Shown here piece after piece: positions 21,242 through 31,675 of a stretch of DNA of 64,000 nucleotides. Source of the stretch: Aquanectria penicillioides (taxonomy: Eukaryota > Ascomycota > Sordariomycetes > Hypocreales > Nectriaceae); NCBI GenBank assembly GCA_003415625.1, contig PYIU01000009.1:248001-312000 (forward strand). Direction: 5' to 3'. The position numbers and the translations under genes are program-made. The notes beneath the pieces were generated by a model. It searched no databases. It was not told where the DNA came from and was given only the letters and a program-made list of their open reading frames with translations. Position 1 is the stretch's first letter; the number at the start of each line of letters is the position of its first letter.

Positions 21242-22860
21242 CTATTCCCCAAAGGTCTTGACCCCTCCTGACCAGGTCTGCAACACTCGAGCTTTCAGCA
21301 ATGATTCAGAGGGACCAAACCCATCGAGAACTAGGAAATCAGCCCTGAACCCCGGTTTCAAACTTCCTGTCCATGATTCAGCGAATCGAGAGAATGCAAC
21401 ACCCGAGGCAATCGCTTCAAACGCCTCCAGCAAGCTCAACGCGCCTTTTGGGTTCACTTCCATAGTCAAGGCTGGATCAATAGCAGATTTTCTTGTCGCG
21501 GCGTTATACAAATTCGGAAAAGGGAGATGCCTTGCTGTTGGGGTATCTGTACCGATTGCTATACAAGCATTGCCGTGGGCAAATCCTCGATATGGAAACA
21601 CCCTCTTCCACGCGTTGGGGGGCGGCAGGGTTGGATAGGCCTTTACTAAGGCCGGGTCGCTTTGTACGGGTTGAATTGATACCGTAATACCAAGATCGCC
21701 AAGTCTTTTTGCGTCTTGTTCTGTTGTTAGCTCCAAGTGCTCGATTCGATGTCTTCCATGCGGGGCTTTGGCATTCGCGGTTGAGTTGATGGCTTGGTTA
21801 ATGGCAACGTCTCCGGGGCATGAATAGCGACCTGCATGCCTGCTGCAGCGACTCGTTTAATAACCAAATCCATAGTGTCTTGAGGCCATAGAGGCTTGAC
21901 AGGGTCGGAATGGCGACCAAAGGGATAGCTCAAAGCCGCTGTATAACCATCCGGGACACCATCGGATATCAACTTGACACCAACAATGCAAAATTCTTTG
22001 CATTTTGACGGATGCCATTTCTCGTTCATTAAGATAGCTTCTTCCACATGCTTGAGGACATTCTAGAGGTTTAGATCAGAAGGGATAATCCAATACGCAG
22101 CAATGTGAATTGGGATCCCATTTGTGTCTCGAAACAGCACCAATGCTTCCCAGGCGCTTTTATCCATCGCCACGTCAATTACGCCAGTGTATCCAGCGGC
22201 CGAATAAGCATCAAATGCGCTTGCAAGGGCCTCTTGTTTCCCTTCGGTCGTGCTCTTGCCCATGAGATGTGGCCAGATAAATCCCAATTGGGCTTCCTCA
22301 GCCAGTAACCCAGTCGGATTACCATCCTCGTCGCACGGCAGATGAGTCTCGCCAAGCTTTTTAATCTCTTCTCTGGGTAACTCTTTCAGAGCTGCAGAAT
22401 TTCACCATGTTGAATGAAGGTCCAACACCTCCACGAAGATAGGCCGTGGGTCTAAATCGTCCAGTATGATGGCGAGAGCCAATCTATCAGTGCTAGGCAG
22501 ATGCCATCCGCGACACAAAAGTCGCAAAGTTCTGAGTTAGCCTTGGCGTATTTAGAAATTCTCTGTCGAATCTCCTACAGTGGCCTACATCTACACAAAT
22601 CTAGTTTCTGTAAAGACAGTCCAAAGAAGAGCATATGAACATGGCTGTCGATTAAGCCGGGGATGACGGTATGTTTCTGCAAGTCAACCACCTCTGCGCC
22701 CTCTTCTTTTGCGTGCGCCACCAATTCGTCCTTCTCCATACCCATGTGTTGTATCTGCGATCCCTTTATGACCAAACAGTCACAACCATCAATCCCTCCG
22801 AAGAATCTTCCGTTCACAAATACGCGGGGCGCTATCCCTGAACGCGGTTCAAATGACTCT
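21242..22860 (-). pseudogene. Broken amidohydrolase (YtcJ-like) of the cluster
   Basis: Minus-strand relic of a metal-dependent amidohydrolase of the YtcJ / N-substituted formamide deformylase type. Pieces in order: VIPGLIDSHVHML (metal-binding H-x-H), LLAEEAQLGFIWPHL, CIVGVKLISDGVPDGYTAAL (the region of the bridging Lys), MQVAIHA then GDVAINQAI, RIEHLELTTEQDAKRLGDLG, CIAIGTDTPTARH and a natural C-terminus LQTWSGGVKTFGE. Lesions: a stop after CRCRPL at about 22575, at least two frame changes between 22330 and 22575, an in-frame TAG at about 22063 (SDLNL-stop-NVLKH), and a frameshift in the CCCC run near 21824 (HAP/GDV). The metal site segments survive but the frame is broken. The start is not certain; the frame extends upstream of 22817 to about 22860. 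Confidence 0.82.
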
Positions 22861-22972
22861 GCCTGTCGAGTGCGAAATGGGGATCAAAGCATAGAATAGC
22901 GATGTATGCTTTACCTTGATTGAGTTATAGTCGCTAATGTTTATTTCTGTTGACCATGCGCGTTATTACACG

Positions 22973-22985
22973 GCGGTGTGTCCGA
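22973..22985. promoter_or_regulatory. Degenerate cluster motif before amidohydrolase
   Basis: GCGGTGTGTCCGA keeps CGG-N5-CCG with a perfect right half and two mismatches in the left half, about 110-150 bp upstream of the broken amidohydrolase. Confidence 0.4.
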
Positions 22986-23019
22986 CAATGCAGTTATTCC
23001 CCGGTCTTCAAATGCTCCG

Positions 23020-23032
23020 TCGGAGGTGCCGG
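23020..23032. promoter_or_regulatory. Second degenerate motif before amidohydrolase
   Basis: TCGGAGGTGCCGG keeps a perfect left half and CGG-N5-CCG; the right half has two mismatches. Paired with 22973-22985 it resembles the double site of the hydrolase promoter, but decayed. Confidence 0.35.
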
Positions 23033-23865
23033 CAATCAATAGTCACGAGTTTCAAAGTATGACATGAAAATAGGAAGTTGCTGGCGGCCAATTTAGTCAT
23101 GTATTTACGTAAATAGCCCGGCTCCGACGCGTTCAGGAGACTTGAAGTCAACCAACTCGCTCTTTAAGTGTATCTTGACACATTGTCCTGACCTGTCTTC
23201 CTATTCGTGGCGAATATTCCCCAATTCTCATGGGCCTAGTGACATTGTCGCAGATCCAGGTCCTCCTGTCCAATGTATTAATTTGAGATTTGACTCCCCA
23301 TGTCTACCTCTCAAAGTTCTTCGTAAACTTCAATAATCACCGAGTAGGACGATGGATCGACCTCACAGACGGCATACCATTCTCACATTGAAGGGCGGTG
23401 ATGTCATCGTATAGGATTTGCAAGATTCCATTAAGTAAAAGGTCAAAGCTATTGGAATAACAGAAATCCGAACCGTCGTATTTAAAAGTTGGCCATTTGA
23501 GTGGGATAATGTTCGAGGCGTGAACAAACACTCTTCCAGTTATTGTTAAATTTCACAAGCAATCGCTCAATCCCGGGTTTCATCTCTAAAATCGCATGGT
23601 CAATTGGATCAATAAGAACTGTGTCAAATATATCGTTACATGTGCAATATTAGGTTTGGTCTTATGTTCTATCATCTTATTCGCTTCTTGATATGTCAAC
23701 GAGCCTAGTTTCTTCTGTTTGCAAAGTGTTGAATCAAATCACAAAATCTAGGACAGAGACCTTCCAAGATAGGCTTGACAGTTAGTGCGTTTGTTTGTTA
23801 TTGAAACCTCCTATACATGATGATATTTCTAATTTCAATGCACGTGCGCCTAGTTATTCATTTTC

Positions 23866-25251
23866 TCAAAAGACCGACCAGAATCTCTCAGAACCACAAC
23901 AACTAATTTTTGCAAGAACGAGGAATATTGCACTCAGAGCATAGCTTGCCACAGTAAATGCAATGAGGCCCCAATATTTATTTCCACATGCCGTCAGAAT
24001 TGCTCCAGCAATAGGGATGCCCGTGAACATGCTGAACCCAAGAAGATTAGGATAATTCTGACCAATTTGACAAAAGAAAAGTGCTGACCTGATGCTAACA
24101 AGGATGTATGCAGTTGCATACCATCGGCCAAAAGACTCAAGACGACAGAGTTGACCTACACAAACTGGGGCCAGACTCACATTGCTGCCACTGAAAAAAC
24201 CAAATGAAAGCGAGAATATGATCATCATGGCTTGACTCTGTTTTGCTGGTAGCCAGAAGCAAGCAGTGCAGATTGCGCATCCGGAGAGCGTCAGAATCAA
24301 TACATTGAATCGTCCAAACCTATCAGCGTAGTATCCTGGAACGCAGCGACCAAGAATTCCACCTGCATTCACCAGTGAAAGCAGCAAGTACGAGATTTCT
24401 GTCGAGTCGCTTTGGTCAAGTGCGTAGGAAGGGAGATATGAAAAGGGCACAAACAACCCCCATTCCATGAAGAAAACTCCTATACTTGTAAGAGCTAAGG
24501 GTGCATGGCGGAATATGGAAAAGTCAGGGCGAACTGTGGCCATCGTCAGAGGCTTCGGCAGAAATCGCGGGCGAACAAGTATGCCAGCAATAGCGGACGT
24601 AACAATACAGAGAAACGCCGCGATCCGAGTTGCCCAGATGAATCCAACTTGCGAGAAGAGATTTCCAAGCATAAGAGGAAATACTATGCCCCCAACCGCA
24701 CCACCGGAAGATGCGATACCGGTGGCAAGTCCTCGACGTCGATGAAAGTAATGGGCCACAATTGACACTGCCGGAGCAAAGACGAGAGAAAGACTGATGC
24801 CACCGAGGACACCAAACACAACCATGAAGTGCCAATACTCCTTGCAGACACCTAACAGAAAGAGAAAGACAATGGTCCCGATATTGCCGCAGCAAATAAC
24901 GGCTCGCGGTCCTCTAGCATCAAAGATGGGGCCAACTTGGATCCCACAAAAAAAGGTCAGGCCGCTGTATACTCCAAATATCCATCCGATACTTAGATTG
25001 CTATAGTCTTGGAGTTGATTCCTTGAGAGATGGGCTTGGAATGTTCCTATGCTATTCATCAGGCCCATGGAACCAAACAAGGCCATCCAGCTGCCGAGAA
25101 CTACACTCCAAGCCCTCAATCCCCCTTCAGGATATGTGAGTGTTTCTTCGCTCCCAGTTTCATCTTGATCAGTAATTTGGGAGGTAAAGTCATCAGTCTT
25201 TTCGGAGGTTGAGTTGTCATGAGACTCCTGCGATTGTTGATTGGTACTCAT
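23866..25251 (-). CDS. MFS carrier, monocarboxylate-porter type
   Basis: Twelve-helix major-facilitator protein, probably plasma-membrane, of the fungal monocarboxylate (MCT/MCH) group. A polar N-terminus of about 40 residues precedes the family hallmark YPEGGLRAWSVVLGSW at the first helix; further signatures are GPIFDARGPR and PGYYADRFGRF. The frame is open throughout, but 24032-24088 has a GT...CAG intron-like structure of exactly 57 nt with a branch-like CTAAT. Splicing it joins AYILVSIS to MFTGIPIAGAIL, as in related carriers, and gives 442 aa instead of 461. I favour the spliced form. Likely imports the cluster substrate or exports a product. Its promoter is shared with the RidA gene and contains motif site 5. 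Confidence 0.88.
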   Translation of the reverse strand: MSTNQQSQESHDNSTSEKTDDFTSQITDQDETGSEETLTYPEGGLRAWSVVLGSWMALFGSMGLMNSIGTFQAHLSRNQLQDYSNLSIGWIFGVYSGLTFFCGIQVGPIFDARGPRAVICCGNIGTIVFLFLLGVCKEYWHFMVVFGVLGGISLSLVFAPAVSIVAHYFHRRRGLATGIASSGGAVGGIVFPLMLGNLFSQVGFIWATRIAAFLCIVTSAIAGILVRPRFLPKPLTMATVRPDFSIFRHAPLALTSIGVFFMEWGLFVPFSYLPSYALDQSDSTEISYLLLSLVNAGGILGRCVPGYYADRFGRFNVLILTLSGCAICTACFWLPAKQSQAMMIIFSLSFGFFSGSNVSLAPVCVGQLCRLESFGRWYATAYILVSIRSALFFCQIGQNYPNLLGFSMFTGIPIAGAILTACGNKYWGLIAFTVASYALSAIFLVLAKISCCGSERFWSVF

Positions 25252-25791
25252 CCTTGGAAGTCTTTTGTTATCGGTACAGAAAAGACAGGCATAGAACGAA
25301 TGATTGGTGAGGATATAAGCCTAAAACGAGAAGGAAACACCGAAATTAGAGGCTATGCAGAGAACCAGTTACCGATGGGCAACTTTCTCCCTCGGCCCTC
25401 GGACGACAATCGGAGTTTCATGTCATCACGTTGCTTCATTTCCCGCAACGAACCGACGTCGCTGGCGGCTCATCCGACTCAAGCGCAGATTTGTACCCAA
25501 TATGGGTAAGTCTTCTACCTCAGTGGATCGCCAAGTTTTGGTCAATTTAGACCGTTGAGCTTGACTTCACGATGTCGGAGGGTCCGACCGTCGGTAGCCC
25601 CGACGCAACTCAATCCGCCATGGTGGACCATAGATCTGGAGATCGAGCATCAGCAGGGTTCAAAAGCCGATCGATCCAGTACTTAAAATAACTCTTGCGT
25701 TGATAATTTACTTTGATTGTTGACGAAGCTATTCACACCTTTAACCATCTTGATCTTAAATCTCTTCACCAACCTAATTACTTTATACACA
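25252..25791. other. Bidirectional promoter, MFS and RidA
   Basis: 540 bp between divergent starts with the exact cluster motif at 25575-25587, 205 bp from the RidA ATG and 324 bp from the MFS ATG. Open frames in this stretch lack motifs. Confidence 0.55.
25575..25587. promoter_or_regulatory. Cluster motif site 5, TCGGA-GGG-TCCGA
   Basis: Perfect inverted repeat between the divergent MFS and RidA genes; the last of five exact copies. Confidence 0.75.
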
Positions 25792-26241
25792 ATGTCTCCC
25801 AACGGACAAGCCTTCTTGCTCGACCCAGAAGCTCCTGCTGGGCCTACCCGCTATCCGCATGCCAGAATCGTCTCGGCAAATGCGCGTACAATTTATGTCT
25901 CCGGCATTGCATGCCGCCGCCCAGACGGATCATACCCAGGCGTCATAGAGAATCCAGACGGATCTTATACTCTTGACATCCGGGCACAAACCGCCGCTGT
26001 TCTCAAGAACATCGATGAGATTATCAAGGGCGCAACCAATGGTGCAGGAGGAATATTGAACGCGATTGATTCGGTGGTTTACTTGTTGGATATGAAGTCT
26101 CAGTATGCGGGCATGAATGAGGAATGGAACAAGGTGTTTCCCGACCGTGAAAGCGCTCCTGCAAGAGCAACAATTGGAGTTAAGGAATTACCCGACCCAC
26201 GACTTATTGTTGAGGTCAAGGTCGTTGCACTCGTTGAATAA
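25792..26241 (+). CDS. RidA/YjgF-family deaminase
   Basis: Intronless 149-aa protein of the RidA/YER057c/UK114 family, which deaminates reactive enamine/imine intermediates as a trimer. I start at ATG 25792 (MSPNGQAFLL). Visible features: RYPHARIV, IYVSGIACRRPDGSYPGV, DIRAQTAAVLKNIDEIIKGA, and the family C-terminal block APARATIGVKELPDPRLIVEVKVVA with the conserved Arg and a Glu near the end. The CRRPDGSYPG loop resembles the 2-aminomuconate-deaminase subgroup more than housekeeping RidA. In this cluster that fits deamination of an amino-substituted ring-cleavage product; this is an inference, since no ring-cleavage dioxygenase is seen nearby. Confidence 0.88.
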   Translation: MSPNGQAFLLDPEAPAGPTRYPHARIVSANARTIYVSGIACRRPDGSYPGVIENPDGSYTLDIRAQTAAVLKNIDEIIKGATNGAGGILNAIDSVVYLLDMKSQYAGMNEEWNKVFPDRESAPARATIGVKELPDPRLIVEVKVVALVE

Positions 26242-26551
26242 TTGAGAATAAATAAAGAGCACTGGACACATGCAAAGATGTCCAATTCATCAAACCTAGA
26301 AGTCAGAATTGATAGCAGTGAAGTTGTAGCACTTCTGAAATCCAGTGACAAATTTTTAGTTCAATGAGGTTTTCGATATAGTTTCAGTAGTCTCAATCCT
26401 TCTCATATCTTCATGTTCCCAAAACGCTTTTGTGAAATCCCAGGTTGTCGATGGGCGCCGTTCCAATCCAGAGCCAGTGGGCCTTCGCCGCCCACACTGC
26501 ATTATATCACAATATCATCTAACTTATACATATATATGTTTTGACTACCAA
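26242..26551. other. Intergenic, convergent 3' flanks
   Basis: 310 bp between the 3' ends of RidA and the Zn2Cys6 gene. Nothing recognised. Confidence 0.5.
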
Positions 26552-28878
26552 TCATTTTGTATACAAAAGGTCCTTATACCTTTCCACAATTTGTGCTATC
26601 ATCCTTTCGAGTTTGGCCGCTTGCGAAAACTTCACGGTAAGCACCTTGAACAGCTCAATCGACAATTCAAGATCATCAATCGCTTTTGTGTCCTCCAAGA
26701 CTGTAACGAGATTATCCGGTTGTGCCGTGATGGCATAAACAAGCGATACCGTCGACGTAAATATCGCAAGCAAGTTCAGCCAATTGTATGCTAATTTGCC
26801 TTGCCGATGCATATTGATAGCCTGTCGTAGCGACATTGAGGCCGCTTCAGCCAGAATTTTGATCCGCCTCTGATCCAAAGTCGGAAACAGTGGAGTCGGT
26901 CTGTAAAGCATCGCAAGGTGCGTATAGTAGTTGAAGTCATACCAGTTACTCGTCAAGTGAGGTACCTGGTCATTGACATCGGGGAGAGGGAAAGGCATAT
27001 TGCGGCGCCATTCGATCAGCTCTTTATGGAGAGAATGCAATATTTCTTCGCGCTCTGAAGCTTCCAGTCTTGAAATCCTGTTGCTGGAATATACCTGCGT
27101 CGCTATTTTGCCTGCAATTTTTCTCAAGGCCAGGATATGAAGAGGAACAGCCATGAGCGATGGGTGAAGTGTGTTGCGGGGTTTTATGCCTTCAGCGTCA
27201 ATCTCGTCATCGTCTGCATCAGTAAAAGGCTATTTTGATATCATCAGTTCATTTCTTTAGCGTCTATGTTTCCATAGTCAGGCATTCAAGCCCTTACCTG
27301 GACATCAATGTCATCTTCATTTAAAGCAAACGGCCTTCCGAGTGCCACTGACACGACGCTTCAAAATAGTCAGTGGGAACAAGAAGATAGAAAGGCCCAA
27401 AATTTTAGTTCTTACCGGTCCATCATGTAAACACAAAAGAATAGTCGCTTTCGTCGTTCAGCGACGTCGCATGGAAGGCCTTCATAAGTTGAAGAGGTGT
27501 GCAGACCCATCCCGAGGGCAATGCGGGATGCAATTCCCACAAGAAACCAGGTATCTGTGAAAAATGAGCCTTGTGTTGAAATGTCAAGATTAGATGAGGC
27601 TTACCTGGCCCTAGCTGGTTAAAGAATGAATATGACACTTGAAGCATAATGACTTCTAAAGAAGCCTAGATTGACGCGTTAATCCAGTAATCAGACAATA
27701 CCGAACATGTCATACCATTTCTCCAAAACCAAGAGCCGCTTCAAAATATGTTAGGGCCTTATTATAGTACAGCATAGACTCTGATTCTTCAGCCAGCGAC
27801 ACCGAGCAGTACGCAGTGGATCCAATGGCAAAAATCATCCATATTCTGAACAAACAGAGAGGGGACTGGGCCAGCGGTCCTTCTGGGTTGTCGAGGATGT
27901 CCTGGAGTGTGGACAGGAATTCGCTTTGATGGACGATAGGGTAGAGCGTGTGAGAGTGAGAAAAGTAAAAGTTGACCCAGCGACCGATTTGCTCTCGATC
28001 TGTGGGGAGGTTTAGCTGCGTTAAAGCGTCGTCGGTGCCCGACATTTCCGAAAAGTAAGGAAAGTCGGCGAATATTATCGGGTCACAGAAAAGGTTGCTG
28101 TTGAAATTGGTAAAGATGTTGGGGCTGAGAAGCTCTGAAGGCGAGCCAACAGCAAGACTAGGCATCGGGTGATGGTCGTCGCTGGTGCCAAATATGAACT
28201 CGGATTTATCTGGGGTGAGGCGCCGAAGCACCATCTGTGTAAGTTTTGCAAAGGAAATCCCGGACGTCGACCCGAGGTGTCGCTCGGCCGTCGCTTCTAA
28301 TGATAAATTCTTCATCTCTTCGTTGAGCGAATGCGGTGGTTTGACCGACATCTGAGGAGGGGTCTCTCCCTGGGCGGGCTGAATGTCCAAGACTCCCCAG
28401 GCCGAGTCATGGACGGGAAATGTGGGAGAGTCGATATGATTTTGGTTGATGACGACGACATCCTCGGAATCCACAGCCGCGCAGACGATTTCGGCCGCAG
28501 CTGAATGCTCTACGTTCCTTTCACTATCGGATGCCTGTGATTTGGACGCCAAGGAGTTCTCCAGGTCCTGGATCCGCTTCTCCAGGCCTCGGACATAGCT
28601 GTGCGATACGAGTAAGCATTGTGTATCGTCTTCACGGGCACGCGGTGCGGCCATCTGGGCTTGGTCCTGGACCGCGATGGAGCAGATGAGGCCTAAGGCG
28701 ACGGTACTCACGCGATAGGATACGAGGCTGTCTGACGATCGTCATCGAGAAAGCTGCACGCCACGTGTGCTCTGTTACAATTTTCGCACTGCGGCAGAGT
28801 CCTGTCGCAGCGCTTTTTTCTTCTATGGCATCTAGAGCAGGATGCTCGGGCTTGGGCGGGACCAAAATGAGGCGTCAT
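26552..28878 (-). CDS. Zn2Cys6 transcription factor closing the cluster
   Basis: Intact regulator of 662 aa from ATG 28878, six exons; introns 28599-28711, 27666-27715, 27555-27604, 27359-27415 and 27230-27297. Residues about 14-42 form the zinc cluster (CSRCHRRKKRCDRTLPQC..C..C). A short leucine-rich coiled linker (YVRGLEKRIQDLENSL) follows, as in dimeric C6 proteins. The middle-homology region of the Fungal_trans type is evident from WVNFYFSHSHTLYPIVHQSEF through LGMGLHTSSTYEGL..ERRKRLFF and ALGRPFALNEDDID. It sits next to the motif-bearing cluster, so it is a candidate for the protein that binds TCGGA-N3-TCCGA. No copy of the site was seen in its own promoter, so it may be constitutive or regulated otherwise. 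Confidence 0.9.
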
Positions 28879-30116
28879 TGTCAGTCACGCCAGGAGGTTA
28901 TTGGAAGAGGATGCAGACCGCTGCAAACGGGAAAGCCGGGTATTCGTACATAAATATGTTTCGGGGACTGGACAGCTTATCTTGATCTTCCCCGCACTGC
29001 TGTGTCCCCCGCCGATATGGAATCCTTGATCCGAGGAGTCGATGTATGTATGCACCATGCGTGCCACCCACCCAGGGCTCTCCTGCTGCTGCTGGGTTGG
29101 ACTAGGTTGGGCTAGGGAACTACCGAATGCGACAATCCATCTACCGGTACCCTTGTTGGCGTCTGCTTTGTCGTTTACGGGCTTGGACGAGGAGAAGTGA
29201 TGCGCCTAGGGGGATGTCCGGGGGTGGAAGAGATAGCCATATGACAGGTAGTTTTTCTTTATCTGCAATCCCATGGCATTGTTTTGAATCCTATCTTTTC
29301 CCCAATCCATTCATTCTCAAACGCCAATTAGGGAATAGGCATCGTTACATCATCCCGAATTCCCGAACCCATACTTGGCCCAGTCAATGGCCTACCCTAC
29401 ATCGATTTTCGGGATATGCAAAGGGACCATGGAGGCAATAGGTAGTTGGACCTATAGGGAATTTTCCGTTCTAGAATTTAGCGGACGCTGGAATACTAAT
29501 ACGAGATTGTTTCTGTGTTGGAGCTTCGTTTGAAGGTTTTTGTATTCTATGTGAAGTGAGTTTGTCGCAACCTGTCCCTTGGCTTGAAAGCTCACCAAGC
29601 GTGATGTGGAATCGATCATATCACAGTGAAACCCGAGTATTTCACCATGAGTAAGACAGACAAGACCAAAATCTATTCAGCAATAGAATCCGTCTTTGAA
29701 TAACAATATACTATCTGCTATAACTACAACAACTCTTGTGCACCTCAATGCCCAAGAGCCCAGCGTGCCGGCCTTGATACAACAAGGAGGTGGAGCCTAA
29801 TAAAGGGGGCCATGGAGCTGGGATGAGACATTTGGCCAGTCAAGAGGCACGAATTCGTCACACAAATCACCCGACTTCAGGGCCCACCATAGTGTGACTC
29901 TCGACAGGATGTCGGTTAGAAAGCCGCAGTGAGAAGCCGCCTAGCACCAAAGATGCTTGATGGCGGAGATGCCTCGCCAACCCACCTCTGCTGCAGTCTG
30001 GGGGAACTACCACAGACCTGCTCATTGTGTTTCTCATGCAAACGTAGTTGGCTCGGCTGTTGATGAACATCTCGTCGACTTGCCCAAAGCGACCAGAGGA
30101 ACATCTGCGGGGAACC
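28879..30116. other. Intergenic, 1.2 kb between two divergent regulators
   Basis: Contains the promoters of the Zn2Cys6 genes on either side. Small frames (29127-29441, 29867-30118) have no motif or splice support. No cluster motif was found here. Confidence 0.5.
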
Positions 30117-31675
30117 ATGGCGGCATCCAGGAGTCAAGGGGATACTTGCCGTCAGCGGCCGCGGACAGGGTGCACAGTAGGTCCTCGAGCCTCCTCAAAT
30201 GCCATTTTCTCGCGCTCGCTGACGCCTGTAATAGAACTGCCGTCCTAGGTATGACATGCTGTAGTTATGCTTGGATCCATATCCAACTTTTGTTGCTAAC
30301 GTCGGATCGAATCGTCTCATGCGTGTAGACGCCTGGAATGCAAGTCCCCTTTGCACTCATCATGCATCATCACGCGTTGAAGCCAGGTCGAACTGACCGT
30401 GTGTTCCATAATAGGCGATGATGCCCAACTTGCTTGCACTCGATGCGTGAAGCGAGGGGCAGAATGCGTGCGAGGGTTTAATATCCAATTCAAGCATTAT
30501 TCAAGCACATCGTATGTGTAGCCTATGCCGCGGACGCCCCCATGCTCTGCCGCTAGCCATTGACATTATAGCGAGACCTTGCTCTTCAAAACCCGCAAAC
30601 GACAAACCATCAGAGTATTGTTTCCCCTCTCCCCTCGGACCAGACATGGTGCACCTCTGGAAACACATTCTCATTCATTGATGCGGGTCAGAGCCTCTGG
30701 TTTGACGAGTTTGTCTCGGATCGATACTTCCAACGCTGTCTGACCACTCTGGTTCCGATGTTGAGTGATCCTGATGCGCGGTTGAATCAAGACCTATTCG
30801 CAGCAGTTGTTGTATTGAGGAACCTAGAGGAGATTGAAGGTAAGATGTAATCTCCCGCAATATCGAAGCCTTTTTCTTACCATCCTGCGATCCTAGTGCC
30901 TCTGAATGGTGCCGACCCGAGAACCCATTTGTTTGGCAGCCACCTATTTGTCAGTGCCTCTACTGGACACAGTCCTTCTTCGAGTCTGGAGCCTTTACGA
31001 AGAGAATCTGCCCTGACGGGTCTTCGTCGCGCAGCCTTTCTCGTCGCGTTTCGCCAAGAGGTCTACACGGCGTTCGTATCGCAGCGCCCTGTTCTCCCGG
31101 CATTCCTTCTGTGCGATATCGATCGATCACTCGACACGCCGGCTGATGATTGCACCTGGACCAATCGCGTATTATTGCACGTGGCCGACGCCCTAGACTT
31201 TTGCTTCTACGAAAAACCAATCGCTGCTGATGTTTCATTGAAGCGACACGAAGAACTAGTATCTTACGGGGACAATTGGTATGCCAAGAAACCACGCAGG
31301 TTCAGCCCCATCTTCTGCGGCCACGAGACGTTTGATGACGTCGAGGAAGAGGGATATTCAAGGAAGATTTCGCCTAATATCTGGCTGCTCTCGGATGCGG
31401 TCGCGACGGGATTACTGAATTATCACCTTTCACGCATTCTGTTGCTCGCGTTTGACCCCCGGACACCGCGTCTGGGCCCCTCACGGGCGCACTCCCTAAA
31501 ATGGCAAAACATGGAGCTCAAGCAGGAAGTGAGGACGCTGATTGGGATGGCGGATGGGAATCCCGGATGTCCGCCGCACTTTGTGCTTGCGTGCATGGGA
31601 ATCGCATTGGCGGGGGACAGGTTCGAGGAGAGGTGGGAGAAGGAAGAGCTGCTGAGGTTCCTGAAGAAGACGTAG
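30117..31675 (+). CDS. Zn2Cys6 transcription factor (ARCA-like) with micro-exons
   Basis: The zinc cluster is only complete after splicing four small exons: 30117-30176, 30235-30248 (14 nt), 30329-30339 (11 nt) and 30415 onward. They join to GCTNCRPRRLECDDAQLAC then TRCVKRGAEC, a perfect C-x2-C-x6-C-x6-C-x2-C-x6-C. The third intron (30340-30414) starts with GCAAGT, the preferred GC-AG donor. Exon 4 ends near 30511-30515. The next exon begins near 30572 and contains SFIDAGQSLWFDEFVSDRYFQ; the GTATGT donor at 30512 is out of phase with that frame, so this one junction is unresolved (GTGTAG at 30516 is in phase). Intron 30840-30896 then leads into the C-terminal regulatory domain, ending 31675. 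Target unknown. Confidence 0.78.

Larger units (their letters stand above)
22861..23865. other. Intergenic, 1 kb
   Basis: The left part is the promoter of the broken amidohydrolase and holds two degenerate CGG-N5-CCG sites. The right part is the 3' flank of the MFS gene. Small frames (23142-23336, 23337-23531) have no motif. Confidence 0.5.
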
